DNA from: Pseudomonas aegrilactucae
GTDB taxonomy: Bacteria > Pseudomonadota > Gammaproteobacteria > Pseudomonadales > Pseudomonadaceae
DNA: 44,652 bases
Assembly (NCBI RefSeq): GCF_019168305.1
Contig: NZ_JAHTBI010000040.1
Coordinates: 1-44,652, forward strand
Direction of reading: 5' to 3'
This document shows positions 15,472 to 26,513 of this stretch, one piece after another (the stretch's first letter is position 1; every line of letters starts with the position of its first letter). The notes beneath the pieces are model-generated. The model did not search any database, was not told where the DNA came from, and worked only from the letters and a program-made list of their open reading frames with translations. The translations under genes and the position numbers were made by a program.

Positions 15472-16977
15472 TCAGTTGTTGTAAAGGTCGATGATCGCGC
15501 TGACCGCCTGGTTCTTGACCTTGGAGGCGTCGTTGCGCGCCTGCTCGATCCTGTCCAGGTAGGCGGCGTCGATGTCGCCAGTCACATACTGGCCATCGAA
15601 TACCGCGCAATCGAAATGCTCGATCTTGATCTTGCCACCCCCAACCGCCTCGATCAGGTCTGGCAGGTCCTGGTAGACCAGCCAGTCGGCACCGATCAGT
15701 TCGGCGACATCCTGGGTGCTGCGGTTGTGGGCGATCAGTTCATGAGCGCTCGGCATGTCGATGCCGTAGACGTTAGGGAAACGCACCGCGGGTGCAGCCG
15801 AGCAGAAGTAGACGTTTTTCGCGCCGGCTTCGCGGGCCATCTGGATGATCTGCTTGCAGGTGGTGCCACGCACGATCGAGTCGTCGACCAGCATCACGTT
15901 CTTGCCGCGGAACTCCAGCTCGATGGCGTTGAGCTTCTGGCGTACCGATTTCTTGCGCGCGGCCTGGCCGGGCATGATGAAGGTACGGCCGATATAGCGG
16001 TTCTTGACGAAACCTTCGCGGAACTTGACGCCCAGGTGGTTGGCCAGTTCCAGTGCCGCAGTACGGCTGGTGTCCGGAATCGGGATGACCACGTCGATGT
16101 CGTGCTCGGGACGCTCGCGCAGGATCTTGTCGGCCAGCTTCTCGCCCATGCGCAGGCGCGCCTTGTACACCGAAACGCCGTCGATGATCGAGTCAGGGCG
16201 TGCCAGGTAGACGTGCTCGAAGATGCACGGCGAGAGTTTTGGCGCGATGGCGCACTGGCGGGTGTGCAGCTTGCCTTCTTCGGTGATGTACACCGCTTCG
16301 CCCGGGGCCAGGTCGCGGATCAGGGTAAAGCCGAGCACATCCAGCGAGACGCTTTCGGAGGCGATCATGTATTCCACGCCTTCGTCGGTGTGACGCTGGC
16401 CGAACACGATCGGGCGGATGCCGTTCGGGTCGCGGAAACCGACGATGCCGTAGCCGGTGATCATCGCCACGACCGCATAGCCGCCCACGCAACGGTTGTG
16501 CACGTCGGTGACGGCGGCGAACACGTCTTCTTCGGTCGGTTGCAGCTTGCCGCGCACCGCCAGCTCATGGGCGAAGACGTTGAGCAGTACCTCGGAGTCC
16601 GAGTTGGTGTTGACGTGACGCAGGTCGGACTCGTAGATCTCCTTGGCCAACTGCTCGACGTTGGTCAGGTTGCCGTTGTGCGCCAGGGTGATGCCATACG
16701 GCGAGTTGACGTAGAACGGCTGGGCCTCGGCCGAGGTCGAGCTGCCCGCCGTCGGGTAACGCACATGGCCAATGCCCATGTGGCCGACCAGACGCTGCAT
16801 GTGACGCTGCTGGAACACGTCACGCACCAGGCCATTGTCCTTGCGCAGGAACAACCGGCCATCATGGCTGGTCACGATACCGGCAGCATCCTGCCCACGG
16901 TGCTGAAGCACGGTTAGCGCGTCATACAGCGCCTGATTGACGTTCGACTTACCGACGATACCGACGATGCCACACAT
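15472..16977 (-). CDS. purF: Amidophosphoribosyltransferase
   Basis: The start is fixed at 16977 because the second residue must be the catalytic cysteine of the glutaminase domain (MCGIVGIVG), exposed after Met removal. An in-frame ATG three codons upstream would bury it. The 501-residue enzyme has the N-terminal Ntn glutamine amidotransferase domain and a C-terminal phosphoribosyltransferase domain with the PRPP loop [14 protein letters not shown]. It commits PRPP to purine synthesis by forming phosphoribosylamine. AGGGG lies about 10 nt upstream. It follows cvpA by 42 bp, as in many gamma-proteobacteria. Confidence 0.97.
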   Translation of the reverse strand: MCGIVGIVGKSNVNQALYDALTVLQHRGQDAAGIVTSHDGRLFLRKDNGLVRDVFQQRHMQRLVGHMGIGHVRYPTAGSSTSAEAQPFYVNSPYGITLAHNGNLTNVEQLAKEIYESDLRHVNTNSDSEVLLNVFAHELAVRGKLQPTEEDVFAAVTDVHNRCVGGYAVVAMITGYGIVGFRDPNGIRPIVFGQRHTDEGVEYMIASESVSLDVLGFTLIRDLAPGEAVYITEEGKLHTRQCAIAPKLSPCIFEHVYLARPDSIIDGVSVYKARLRMGEKLADKILRERPEHDIDVVIPIPDTSRTAALELANHLGVKFREGFVKNRYIGRTFIMPGQAARKKSVRQKLNAIELEFRGKNVMLVDDSIVRGTTCKQIIQMAREAGAKNVYFCSAAPAVRFPNVYGIDMPSAHELIAHNRSTQDVAELIGADWLVYQDLPDLIEAVGGGKIKIEHFDCAVFDGQYVTGDIDAAYLDRIEQARNDASKVKNQAVSAIIDLYNN

Positions 16978-17019
16978 GCGACGCAACCCCTACATTATGA
17001 AACTTGACGGATCAGCCAC

Positions 17020-17574
17020 TCAGGGCGTTTTGGGCCCAAGCAGCTGTTCTTTGAACGGGAGATCAGCCGGTGCGCTGATCCCGCTGGCTAGCCACTGGCT
17101 GGTCAGCCCCAGAATGAGGTTTTTCGACCAGTCAGCCACCAATAGAAATTGTGGCAGCAGGCGAGACTCCTGCCACCACGGGTCCTGTTGTACCGGCCCC
17201 AGGCTCAGCAGCCCGACCGCTACCACGACGAGCAGAGCCCCACGGGCAGCGCCAAACGCCATGCCCAGGAAGCGGTCGGTCCCGGACAACCCGGTGACGC
17301 GAATCAGCTCGCCGATCAGAAAATTGATCATGGCCCCCACCAGCAAGGTGGCGACGAAAAGAATGGCGCATCCGGCTATCACCCGCGCCGATGGCGTCTG
17401 AATGTAACCTTCGAGGTACTGCGAGATACCGCCACCGAACATCCAGGCAACGGCGCCGGCAATGATCCAGGTAAGCAGCGACAAGGCTTCCTTCACGAAA
17501 CCGCGCTTGAGACTGATCAGCGATGAAACGGCGATGATCGCGAATATCGCCCAGTCGACCCAGGTAAATGCCAC
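17020..17574 (-). CDS. cvpA: CvpA family inner-membrane protein
   Basis: The 184-residue protein starts at a GTG and has four predicted membrane helices, typical of CvpA: WVDWAIFAIIAVSSLISLKR opening, a conserved RGFVKEALSLLTWI loop-helix, and GTDRFLGMAFGAARGALL. CvpA was named for colicin V production and contributes to envelope stability and bile or stress tolerance in enterobacteria; the molecular role is not known. It is in the conserved cvpA-purF order. Confidence 0.95.
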   Translation of the reverse strand: MAFTWVDWAIFAIIAVSSLISLKRGFVKEALSLLTWIIAGAVAWMFGGGISQYLEGYIQTPSARVIAGCAILFVATLLVGAMINFLIGELIRVTGLSGTDRFLGMAFGAARGALLVVVAVGLLSLGPVQQDPWWQESRLLPQFLLVADWSKNLILGLTSQWLASGISAPADLPFKEQLLGPKTP

Positions 17575-17672
17575 AGTGTTGCCTGCAAACGGATAAGGCG
17601 GCGCATTTTACCAGAGCGATGGGCTATCGGTAAGCGGTGATTTGCCGTCCGGTAGCGGTCGGACGGCGGATT

Positions 17673-18311
17673 TCAGCTGCGCTCGGGCTGGAAGCGCACC
17701 ACGAAGCCCTTGAGCTTCTGCTGGCGGTTGATCACGTCGCGCAGGCGCTCGGCCTCGGCACGTTCGATCAGCGGCCCGACGAACACCCGATTGGTGCCGT
17801 CGGCGGCACGAATATAGGCGTTGTAACCCTGGCTGCGCAGGGTCTTCTGCAGGTTCTCGGCATTGGCGCGATTGGACAGGCTGGCCAGCTGCACCGACCA
17901 GCTCACCGGCAGACCGTTAACGTCGACCTTGGACGGCGCGGTGGCCGCGGCCTTGGGTGGCGTTGCCACAGGCTTGGCCGGGGCCGGCGTGGCAGGCTGG
18001 GCCTGCGGGGCTGCCGGCGCGGGGGCCGGTTCCGGCTCGACCACCGGCGCAGGCGCGATCGGCGTGCTCGGCGCCGACGGCTGCTGGGCAGCCAGCGCTT
18101 CGTCCGGGATGACCTGGGGCTCGGGCACCGCAACCGGTTCTACCTGCACTTGCGGCAAGGCCGGCACGGCCGGAGCGGCAGGCGCCTCGACCTGCACCTG
18201 GCGCAACTCGTCTTCACGGGTGAACAGCATCGGCAGGAAGATCACCGCCAGTGCCACCAGCACCAGCGCACCCACCATCCGCTGCTTGACGACTTTATCC
18301 AGCAACGCCAT
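17673..18311 (-). CDS. dedD: SPOR-domain protein, DedD-like
   Basis: The 212-residue bitopic protein has a short cytoplasmic start, one membrane helix (about 12-30), a Pro/Ala-rich periplasmic linker (about 50-125) and a C-terminal SPOR domain (about 135-212) starting WSVQLASLSNRANAENLQ. SPOR domains bind denuded glycan strands at the septum, and DedD is a division protein. Its first 17 bases overlap the end of folC, so it is translated in the same message. The match to DedD rests on layout and the folC-dedD-cvpA-purF order. Confidence 0.92.
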   Translation of the reverse strand: MALLDKVVKQRMVGALVLVALAVIFLPMLFTREDELRQVQVEAPAAPAVPALPQVQVEPVAVPEPQVIPDEALAAQQPSAPSTPIAPAPVVEPEPAPAPAAPQAQPATPAPAKPVATPPKAAATAPSKVDVNGLPVSWSVQLASLSNRANAENLQKTLRSQGYNAYIRAADGTNRVFVGPLIERAEAERLRDVINRQQKLKGFVVRFQPERS

Positions 18312-19598
18312 TTGCCCCGTCCTCCATGGTCTGCCGGCTCAGCCACTGCAAGGCTTCACCGACACAGAAAAATGATCCGAACAGCAGAATCTCATCGCCT
18401 GCCGCCGCTTGCGCGCATTGGCCCTCGAGGGCGCTGGCGACGCTTGCATACGACTGCACCTGCGCGCCAAGGTTCTGCAGCGCCGACTGCAACTCAGTGG
18501 CCGACCGGCTGCGCGCGGTGTCCAGCGGGGCAACCGCCCAGTTGGCTACCTGCGCATGCAACGGCTCAATCACCCCGGCCAGGTCCTTGTCGGCCAGCAG
18601 GCCGAACACCGCCAGGCGCTTGCCCGACACCGGCCGCGAGGCCAGACGCCGGGCCAGGTACTGGGCTGCATGAGGATTATGGCCGACATCGAGCAGAATG
18701 CTCAGGCGCTTGCCCTGCCAGGTGAACGTGCGACGGTCCAGACGCCCGACGATGCGGGTATCGCGCAAGGCCTGGGCGATACGCGCAGGCTCCCACGCCA
18801 GGCCGGTCAACCGGTAGGTCTGCAAGGCCAGCGCGGCGTTTTCCATGGGCAGGTCGAGCAACGGCAGGTCATGCAGCGCTACGGCATTGCCCGCCGCATC
18901 GACCCCACGCCACTGCCAGTGCGTATCGGTACTGGCCAGGTCGAAGTCACGACCACGCAGCAGGAACGGGCAGTTCAAGGCCTTGGCCTTGTCCAGCAGC
19001 GGCTGCGGCGGGTTCAGGTCGCCGCACAGCGCCGGCTTGCCCGCGCGGAAAATCCCGGCCTTCTCGAACGCCACCGACTCACGCGTGTCGCCAAGAAAGT
19101 CGCAGTGATCCACGCCGATGCTGGTCACCACGGCAAGGTCGGCATCCACCAGGTTGACCGTATCCAGGCGCCCGCCCAACCCCACCTCAAGCACCACCGC
19201 ATCGAGTGCCGACTGCTTGAACAGCCAGAACGCCGCGAGGGTGCCGGCTTCGAAATAAGTCAGGGAGATTTCGCCACGGGCCGCCTCGACGGCTTCGAAC
19301 GCCAGGCACAGCTGTGCATCGCTGGCCTCGACGCCGTCGATCTGCACGCGCTCGTTGTAGCGCAGCAGGTGCGGCGAGCTGTACACGCCGACGCGCAGGC
19401 CCTGGGCCCGCATCAGGCTGGCCACGAAGGCGCAGGTAGACCCCTTGCCGTTGGTGCCGGTCACGGTCACTACCCGAGGCGCCGGCTGGCCCAGCCCGAG
19501 CCGTGTTGCGACCTGGCGCGAACGCTCCAGGCCCATGTCGATCGCCGACGGGTGCAACTGCTCGAGGTAGGCGAGCCACTCGCCCAGGGTACGCTGGG

Positions 19599-19602
<4 letters not shown>
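18295..19602 (-). CDS. folC: Dihydrofolate/folylpolyglutamate synthase
   Basis: The 435-residue Mur-ligase-fold enzyme has the ATP loop [16 protein letters not shown], the later LDVGHNPHA motif of the C-terminal domain, and normal family length. It adds glutamate to dihydropteroate and then to folates, keeping them in the cell. Its start overlaps the accD stop by 4 bp (ATGA), and its end overlaps dedD, so accD-folC-dedD are tightly coupled. Confidence 0.96.
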
Positions 19603-20519
<917 letters not shown>

Positions 20520-20781
20520 GCTTTCTTTCTCCAGTAGCGGCGACCGGCAGGCAAAAGTTGCCAGGTCGCGCGTATGCCCTTGAGCTCAATTCGTGTATGA
20601 CGCGATGATCAAGCGGACCCGGTGATGCGCGTTCAGCGCTGTACCACCCCGGTCTCGCTCGATCGCCAACCTGTAAAGGCGACGCCTGCGGCGCCACCCG
20701 ATAATTTCCGGCAGCAACGGGCTGCGAAAGCTATGGACGATGGCGCACCGCCAGCCGTCACATCGGCCATGCAGCCGCCCT
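20520..20781 (-). other. accD upstream region
   Basis: The 262-bp gap between trpF and accD has no convincing gene. It contains the hairpin-forming GGCGACGCCTGCGGCGCC (about 20679-20696) and presumably the accD promoter and leader, but I cannot pick a clear -35/-10 pair. Confidence 0.35.
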
Positions 20782-21402
20782 TCATGCCTGGCGCACCGCA
20801 CGCATGAACGCCGCGATACGTGCAGGATCCTTGACGCCCTTGGCCTGCTCTACCCCGCCGCTGACATCCACCGCATACGGCCGCACCTGGGCGATGGCCG
20901 CACCGACATTGTCGGCCGACAGGCCACCGGCCAGGATGATCGGCTTGCTCAGGCGCTCGGGGATCAGCGACCAGTCGAAGGCTTCGCCGGTGCCGCCCGG
21001 CACGCCGGCCACATAGGTGTCGAGCAGGATACCGCTGGCATTGGCGTAGTGCCTGCACTGCGCCTCCAGGTCGTCGCCCGGTCGCACGCGCAGGGCCTTG
21101 ATCCACGGCCGGTTGAACCCTTCGCACTCGGCCGGGGTTTCATCGCCATGAAACTGCAGCAGGTCCAGGGGCACCGCCTCGAGTATTTCAGTCAGTTCGC
21201 AGCGGCTGGCATTGACGAACAGCCCCACGGTGGTCACGAACGGCGGCAAGGCGGCGATGATCGCCCGCGCCTGCTGCACGGTCACCGCGCGCGGGCTCCT
21301 GGCATAGAACACCAGGCCGATGGCGTCGGCCCCCGCCTCGACCGCGGCCAGCGCATCCTCGATACGGGTAATCCCGCAGATCTTGCTGCGAACAGCGGAC
21401 AT
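20782..21402 (-). CDS. trpF: Phosphoribosylanthranilate isomerase
   Basis: The 206-residue TIM-barrel enzyme has the active-site opening KICGITR with the catalytic cysteine C9, GLFVNAS, the catalytic aspartate region [13 protein letters not shown], and the phosphate-binding VDVSGGVE. It converts N-(5-phosphoribosyl)anthranilate to CdRP in tryptophan synthesis. As usual in pseudomonads, trpF lies away from other trp genes, between truA (38 bp) and accD. Confidence 0.97.
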   Translation of the reverse strand: MSAVRSKICGITRIEDALAAVEAGADAIGLVFYARSPRAVTVQQARAIIAALPPFVTTVGLFVNASRCELTEILEAVPLDLLQFHGDETPAECEGFNRPWIKALRVRPGDDLEAQCRHYANASGILLDTYVAGVPGGTGEAFDWSLIPERLSKPIILAGGLSADNVGAAIAQVRPYAVDVSGGVEQAKGVKDPARIAAFMRAVRQA

Positions 21403-21440
21403 GGCCTGTGAACCTCAGCTGAACCGGAAAGCCCCGGATG

Positions 21441-22316
21441 TTAGCAAATGCCTTGCGGGCCGTCAGCCGTCAAAGACTCGTAGCCGGTGAGGAAGTGGGG
21501 CCCGATGAAACGCTCGGGCAACTGGAACTCGTCGTGGTACTCCACCTGCACCAGGTACAGGCCGAACGGGTGCGCGGTCACACCGCCGGAGCGGCGCACG
21601 CGGCTTTGCAGCACCTCGAGCGCCCACTCGGGCGGGCGCTCGCCGGCGCCGATGGTCATCAGCACCCCGGCAATGTTGCGCACCATGTGGTGCAGGAAGG
21701 CGCTGGCGCGGATGTCCAGCACGATCATGCGTCCGTGCCGGCTCACGCGCAGGTGGTGGATCTGCTTGACCGGCGACTTGGCCTGGCACTGGCCGGCACG
21801 GTAGGCGCTGAAGTCGTGGGTGCCGACCAGGTAGGCTGCGGCCTGGGCCATGCGCTCGGCGTCCAGCGGGCGGTGGTTCCAGGTGATCTGGTCACCCAGG
21901 TGCGCAGGGCGAATCTGGTCGTTGTAGATCACATAGCGATAACGCCGGGCGATGGCCTTGAAGCGCGCATGGAAATGCGCCGGCATCTGTTGCGCCCAGG
22001 ACACGCTGACATCGTGCGGCAGGTTGATGTTGGCGCCCATGGTCCAGGCTTTCATGCTGCGCACGGCCTGGGTATCGAAGTGCACCACCTGGCCGCTGGC
22101 ATGCACGCCGGCATCGGTACGCCCGGCGCAGTGCAGCGACACCGGCGAGTCGGCCACTTTGGACAACGCCTCTTCCAGGGTCTGCTGCACGCTCAGCACG
22201 CCACTGGCCTGGCGCTGCCAGCCGCGGTAGCGGGTGCCTTTGTATTCCACGCCCAGCGCGATTCTGAAATAGCCTTCGGCCGCCGCTTCAGCAGCGGCGT
22301 TATCAATGATTTCCAA
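21441..22316 (-). CDS. truA: tRNA pseudouridine(38-40) synthase
   Basis: The enzyme modifies uridines 38-40 in the anticodon arm. It has the catalytic Asp motif HCAGRTDAGVHASGQ and the family opening YFRIALGVEYKGTRYRGWQ. The start is uncertain. An in-frame GTG at 22373 would lie upstream of a perfect TATAAT (22351-22356), whose transcript would start near 22344. The TTG at 22316 (291 residues) with AGG 10 nt upstream is therefore preferred, with GTG 22340 as the alternative. trpF follows after 38 bp. Confidence 0.9.
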   Translation of the reverse strand: MEIIDNAAAEAAAEGYFRIALGVEYKGTRYRGWQRQASGVLSVQQTLEEALSKVADSPVSLHCAGRTDAGVHASGQVVHFDTQAVRSMKAWTMGANINLPHDVSVSWAQQMPAHFHARFKAIARRYRYVIYNDQIRPAHLGDQITWNHRPLDAERMAQAAAYLVGTHDFSAYRAGQCQAKSPVKQIHHLRVSRHGRMIVLDIRASAFLHHMVRNIAGVLMTIGAGERPPEWALEVLQSRVRRSGGVTAHPFGLYLVQVEYHDEFQLPERFIGPHFLTGYESLTADGPQGIC

Positions 22317-22350
22317 GGGATACAGCCTGTCGATATGCACAATGGCGCAG

Positions 22351-22356
22351 ATTATA
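22351..22356 (-). promoter_or_regulatory. Perfect -10 element (TATAAT) ahead of truA
   Basis: The minus strand reads TATAAT here, 28-35 bp before the likely truA start and just after the fimV terminator stem. No good -35 lies at 16-18 bp, so the promoter may be activator-dependent or weak. It argues against the longest truA reading frame. Confidence 0.5.
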
Positions 22357-22362
22357 ACGACA

Positions 22363-22385
22363 ACGGCAGCCACAAGGGCTGCCGT
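22363..22385 (-). terminator. fimV terminator hairpin
   Basis: ACGGCAGCC and GGCTGCCGT form an exact 9-bp stem with a 5-nt loop, 20 bp after the fimV stop, followed on the minus strand by a T-containing TTGTCGTTAT tract. The T-run is poor, so termination may be partial, allowing read-through to truA. Confidence 0.6.
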
Positions 22386-22404
22386 TGGCCTTTCAGGAGC
22401 GGGT

Positions 22405-25128
22405 TCAGCTCATGTGCGAGCGCAGGTCGATGGCTTCCTTGCGTTGCGCTTCGGTGCCTTCCTTCATGACCTCGTCGAGGATGTCACGGGCACCATCGTT
22501 GTCGCCCATGTCGATGTAGGCACGCGCCAGGTCGAGCTTGGTCGCCGCCTCGTCGGTGCCGGCCAGGTAGTCGAACTCCGGCTCGTCAAGCAGCAGGTCG
22601 GCCGCGTCATCGGCGGTGAAGTGCGGCGCGATGGACGGCTGCTCCAGGCTGCCCGAGAGCTTTTCGAGCTCGGCGTTGACGTCGTCCAGCTCGGCGGCAA
22701 AGCTGTCGGCCAGCGGGTCCGGCTCGTCAGCCAGCGACAGGTCGAAATCGTCGGCCAGGGCCAGGTCGGGGAAGCCGTCATCCAGCCCCAGCGACTCGTC
22801 GAACGCGGCAAGCTCGGCCTCGATATCCAGGGGCGCGTCAGGCTCAGGCTCGGCCGCCGCGGGCGCAGGCTCAAGGCCCATGTCCAGGTCGAAGTCGGCC
22901 AGGTCATCGAGGGTCGGTGCAGGCTCGACAGCAGCCTCCACTGGCACCTCGGCAGGCGCAGGCGCGGCCAGGGGCTCGGGCTGCGGTTCAGGCTGCGGCT
23001 CGGCCTGTGCCTGGGTCTGTTCTTGCAGCAGGGTATCGAAATCAAGGTCGTCGAGCGCCGCGATATCGGCGGGCGGCGTGGCTTGCGGCGCCTGCGGGTC
23101 ATCCATTTCCAGGCCTTCGAGGCCCTCCAGGTCATCCAGGCTCAGGTCGAAGGCACTGTCCAGGTCGTCGTCGCCCGGCAAGGCGGCAAGCTCCGCCTCA
23201 GGCTCCGGGTCTGGCTCCAGATCATCCTGCAGCAGTTCCTGCACGTACTGGGCGTCCAGCTCGGCCGCCAGCGCCGCAGCGCTGACGCCCGCCGCAGCCA
23301 CGCCCAGCATGGCCGGGAAGCGCTCCTTGAGCGATTCGACGTCGGCATGGTTCTGGCCATTGGCGACCAGTTGGCGCTCGTGACCGACAAACGCGTCACG
23401 ATCACCCTGGCGCGCGTACACCTCCATCAGCTTCAGGCGCAGGTCACTACGCTCCGGCGCCTGCTCCACGGCAGGCTCGAGCAGCTCGGCCGCATGGTTC
23501 AGGCGGCCTTGCGCAATGCTCTGCTCCACTTCTGCCAACAGGGTGTCGGTGGCCGGCACAGGGGCCGCGACCGGCGCGACCACGACGGGCTCTGGCTCTG
23601 GCACGATCAGCGGGGCAGGCTCGGGCTCAGGCGCAGGCGGCACCGGTTTTTCATAGACCGGTGGCAGCTCGGCAGCGGTGGCCGCAGCAGCAGAGGCGGC
23701 GACCACGCCAGGCGCCAGGGTCACGGTCGGCGCCGACACTTCCAGGCCTTCGAAGCTGCTTTGCGGCAATTCCAGGTCCGGGCCCAGGTCACTTTCCTCG
23801 GCCAGCGCGCGCGCCATGCGCATGTGTTTCTCGGACTCCTGCTGGGCACGCCGCTTGCGCGCCAACAGCAGCAGGAGCAACAGCAGCACCAGCAAGGTCG
23901 AGCCGGCAATCGCCGCCAGCAACCACGAGTTGCCAAGCAGGTCGTCGAGCATCTTGTCCGAGTCGCTCGGCGCTGTGGCCACTACCGGCGGCTCTTCGGG
24001 TACAGGCGCGGTATCGACGGCCGCAGGCGCCGGGGTCACCACAGGCTCGCTGGCCACCGGCTGCTGCAACTGGGCGTTGATGGCGGGTTGCTCGGGTGCC
24101 GGCACGCTGGCCGGCGCAGCGCTCTGGGCTTCGAGACGCGCCAGCTGGTCGTTTTTCAGTTCGATCAGGCGTTGCAGCTTGTCCAGCTGACTTTGCAGGT
24201 CGGCCACGCGGCTTTGCAGCTCGGCATTGTCGCGCCGGGTGGTGTCGAGGCTTTCTTCGGTCATGGCCAGCTTGTCGGCCAGCGCCTTGCTGTCACCGGC
24301 CGCGCCCTTGCCACCGGGCGCCACCAGCTTGAGGTTGTCCTGGTTGGCGATGCGCGCAGGCGCGGCTGCGGCTGCGGCACGCCGCGTGGCATCCAACTGG
24401 CGCGCACGCGGCCCCAGGCGCCGGCCTTCACGCCAGGCGGCGTATTGCTCGGCCACTTCCTTGACGGCCTGGCCCTGGGGTATGGCGGCGACCTGTTGCG
24501 CGTCGGGCAGGCGCAACACCTGGCCGACCTTGAGCTGGTTGATGTTGCCGTTGAAGAAGGCGTCGGGGTTGAGCGCCTGGATCGCCAGCATGGTCTGCTG
24601 CACCGAACCACCCTGGCGTGCCTTGGCGGCGATTTCCCACAGGGTGTCGCGGCGCACGGTGGTGTGCTGGCCCGCTGCAGTCACCGCAGGGGTGACGCCC
24701 GCGGCAGCCTTGGCCGCCTCGGGAGAGAACTTGGACGGGTCGATCAGTACGCTGTAGTCGCGCAGCAGCCGGCCCTGGGGCCACATCACCTGCACCAGGA
24801 ACTTGACCATCGGTGCCGGCAGCGGCTGGCTGGAGGTCACCCGCAGCACGCTCTTGCCGCTGGGGTTGATCACCGGGGTGAAGGTCAGGTCGTTGAGAAA
24901 CGCCTGGCGCTCCACACCGGCCTTGCTGAACTCTTCGACGGGCGCCAGGCTTGGCACCACCTCGGCAGCGGTCAGGTCGCGCACATCGAGCAATTCGATC
25001 TCGGCATCCAGGGGCTGGTTCTGCGCCGACTTCAGGGTCAGCTCGCCCAGGCCCAGGGCATGCGCCATACCGGAGGACAGCGCCGATGCCGCGGCTATTG
25101 CTAACACCAGTTTGCGAATTCGAAGCAT
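22405..25128 (-). CDS. fimV: FimV/HubP polar landmark protein
   Basis: The 907-residue protein has a signal peptide, an N-terminal FimV periplasmic domain (about 26-135), a LysM peptidoglycan-binding domain (about 155-208), a coiled coil (about 285-330), one membrane helix (about 400-423) and a long acidic, Asp/Glu-rich cytoplasmic region. It ends in the FimV TPR-like domain (LDLARAYIDMGDNDGARDIL, about 865-907). FimV organises type IV pili, twitching and polar signalling in P. aeruginosa, and its relative HubP places flagellar and chromosome factors at the pole. Position between usg and truA is conserved. The ribosome site is AGGATGAGG. Confidence 0.95.
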   Translation of the reverse strand: MLRIRKLVLAIAAASALSSGMAHALGLGELTLKSAQNQPLDAEIELLDVRDLTAAEVVPSLAPVEEFSKAGVERQAFLNDLTFTPVINPSGKSVLRVTSSQPLPAPMVKFLVQVMWPQGRLLRDYSVLIDPSKFSPEAAKAAAGVTPAVTAAGQHTTVRRDTLWEIAAKARQGGSVQQTMLAIQALNPDAFFNGNINQLKVGQVLRLPDAQQVAAIPQGQAVKEVAEQYAAWREGRRLGPRARQLDATRRAAAAAAPARIANQDNLKLVAPGGKGAAGDSKALADKLAMTEESLDTTRRDNAELQSRVADLQSQLDKLQRLIELKNDQLARLEAQSAAPASVPAPEQPAINAQLQQPVASEPVVTPAPAAVDTAPVPEEPPVVATAPSDSDKMLDDLLGNSWLLAAIAGSTLLVLLLLLLLLARKRRAQQESEKHMRMARALAEESDLGPDLELPQSSFEGLEVSAPTVTLAPGVVAASAAAATAAELPPVYEKPVPPAPEPEPAPLIVPEPEPVVVAPVAAPVPATDTLLAEVEQSIAQGRLNHAAELLEPAVEQAPERSDLRLKLMEVYARQGDRDAFVGHERQLVANGQNHADVESLKERFPAMLGVAAAGVSAAALAAELDAQYVQELLQDDLEPDPEPEAELAALPGDDDLDSAFDLSLDDLEGLEGLEMDDPQAPQATPPADIAALDDLDFDTLLQEQTQAQAEPQPEPQPEPLAAPAPAEVPVEAAVEPAPTLDDLADFDLDMGLEPAPAAAEPEPDAPLDIEAELAAFDESLGLDDGFPDLALADDFDLSLADEPDPLADSFAAELDDVNAELEKLSGSLEQPSIAPHFTADDAADLLLDEPEFDYLAGTDEAATKLDLARAYIDMGDNDGARDILDEVMKEGTEAQRKEAIDLRSHMS

Positions 25129-25303
25129 GTCCTCATCCTTTGTATGAACCTTCCCCGGCTACCGAGAAGAAAGTGAAAAACCGCCGTGAGGCACTGACTG
25201 GCATGACCGCAGGGGCCATGTTGGCAAGATGCCCCGCAAGCGCCACACGGCAGCTCACTTCCAGCATTTCAGAAACATGATGCAAATCGTCGGCAAGTAT
25301 CTT

Positions 25304-26314
25304 TTACGCAAGGTCTTTTATCAACCGCTCCGCCAACTGCACAGCGTTCAAGGCCGCGCCTTTGCGCACATTGTCGGTGGTCAGCCAGAGGTTCAGTTGC
25401 TCGGCCTCGTCGATACCGCCACGCACCCGCCCAACGTAGACCACATCCTGCGCCACCGCGTCACCAACCGGGGTCGGGTAATCGCCGGCGTCCACCAGCT
25501 CGACGCTGTCGGCAGCCTCCAGCACCGCGTTGACCGCCGCCACATCGACCGCCGTGCGGCTGTGCACGGCCACAGTGTAGCTATCGCCAAAAAATACCGG
25601 GACTTGAACGCAAGTCACGGAAATCTTGAGTGAAGGCAAGCCCAGCACTTCACGCAACTCGCTGACCAGGCGACGCTCCAGCGCACCATGCCCCTCGCTG
25701 TCGCTGGCACCGACCTGGGCCAGCAGGTTGAAGGCGATCTGGCGGTCGAAGAAGCGGGGCTCCAGCGGGCGCGCATTGAGCAGCTCGGCGGTTTGCCGGG
25801 CCAGTTCGCCCACCGCTTCACGGCCCTGGGCCGACACCGCCATGCACGCGGTCACGTTGACCCGCTCCAGTTCCAGCAGGTGCTTGAGCGGTGCCAGCAC
25901 CACGGCCAGGGCCACGGCAGCCGCGCTCGGGCTGACCAGTTGGGCAGGCTTGCTCAAGCCCTGGATGACCTGCGGGTTGGCTTCGGGCACCACCGCGGCG
26001 ACCTGCTCGGCCGACAGCGCGCCCGACAGATCGATCACCGCGCAGCCGGCGGCGCGCGCCTTGGCGGCGAAGCTGCGGGTGACTGCCGGACCAGCGGCAA
26101 AGAACGCCAGCTTGACCAGGCTGAAGTCGAAGGCATCCACTTCACGCACACGCAGGTTCTTGCCGCGGTAATTCACCGAACTGCCCGCCGACTCGTTGCT
26201 GGCCAGCAGGTGCAAGGTTCCCAGCGGGAAATCGCGCTCTTCGAGGATTTGCACCAGGGTCTCGCCGACGGTACCGGTGGCGCCGATCACGGCGATATCG
26301 AAAGTCTGGGTCAT
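25304..26314 (-). CDS. usg: Aspartate-semialdehyde dehydrogenase paralogue Usg, probably inactive
   Basis: The 336-residue protein has the ASD fold with the NADP-binding opening IAVIGATGTVGETL. The active-site motif that reads GGNCTV in the true Asd encoded just upstream is SPSAAA here, with A131 in place of the catalytic cysteine. It therefore should not reduce aspartyl phosphate. Usg-type paralogues occur beside truA/fimV or asd in many gamma-proteobacteria, and their role is unknown. It is separated from asd by 199 bp containing a terminator. Confidence 0.9.
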   Translation of the reverse strand: MTQTFDIAVIGATGTVGETLVQILEERDFPLGTLHLLASNESAGSSVNYRGKNLRVREVDAFDFSLVKLAFFAAGPAVTRSFAAKARAAGCAVIDLSGALSAEQVAAVVPEANPQVIQGLSKPAQLVSPSAAAVALAVVLAPLKHLLELERVNVTACMAVSAQGREAVGELARQTAELLNARPLEPRFFDRQIAFNLLAQVGASDSEGHGALERRLVSELREVLGLPSLKISVTCVQVPVFFGDSYTVAVHSRTAVDVAAVNAVLEAADSVELVDAGDYPTPVGDAVAQDVVYVGRVRGGIDEAEQLNLWLTTDNVRKGAALNAVQLAERLIKDLA

Positions 26315-26426
26315 GGGCTGTGCCTCTGGCAGAACGGGGGGAGCGGCACTTTACTCGGATTGCCCCCTCGAGGCCACCCGACGCCTGCGGGTACGACAGC
26401 ATGGGCAGGCGCTGCCGATGCGGCGC

Positions 26427-26447
26427 TGCCTTGCCGGCGAAGGCATC
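26427..26447. repeat. Single REP-like arm between asd and usg
   Basis: CTGCCTTGCCGGCGAAGGCATC resembles half of the REP sequence found elsewhere in the window. It lies within the asd-usg gap, next to the asd terminator. Confidence 0.4.
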
Positions 26448-26458
26448 ACAGCCGCCAT

Positions 26459-26491
26459 GAAAAAGCCCCCTGCGTCGCAAGACGAGGGGGC
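26459..26491 (-). terminator. asd intrinsic terminator
   Basis: On the minus strand GCCCCCT...AGGGGGC forms a strong stem with an inner GACG/CGTC extension and a TTGC loop, followed by a run of five T. It lies 23 bp beyond the asd stop, so usg probably depends on its own promoter or on read-through. Confidence 0.85.
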
Positions 26492-26513
26492 CTGGTTTAC
26501 TGCACAGCAGCGA

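Noticed and set aside
15328..16917. 529-codon open frame antisense to purF and metZ
   Set aside because: It crosses two well-defined enzyme genes and has no family features.
22306..25104. 932-codon open frame antisense to fimV
   Set aside because: Long antisense frames are common in GC-rich DNA. FimV has a complete domain layout on the other strand; the antisense product has no recognisable domain.
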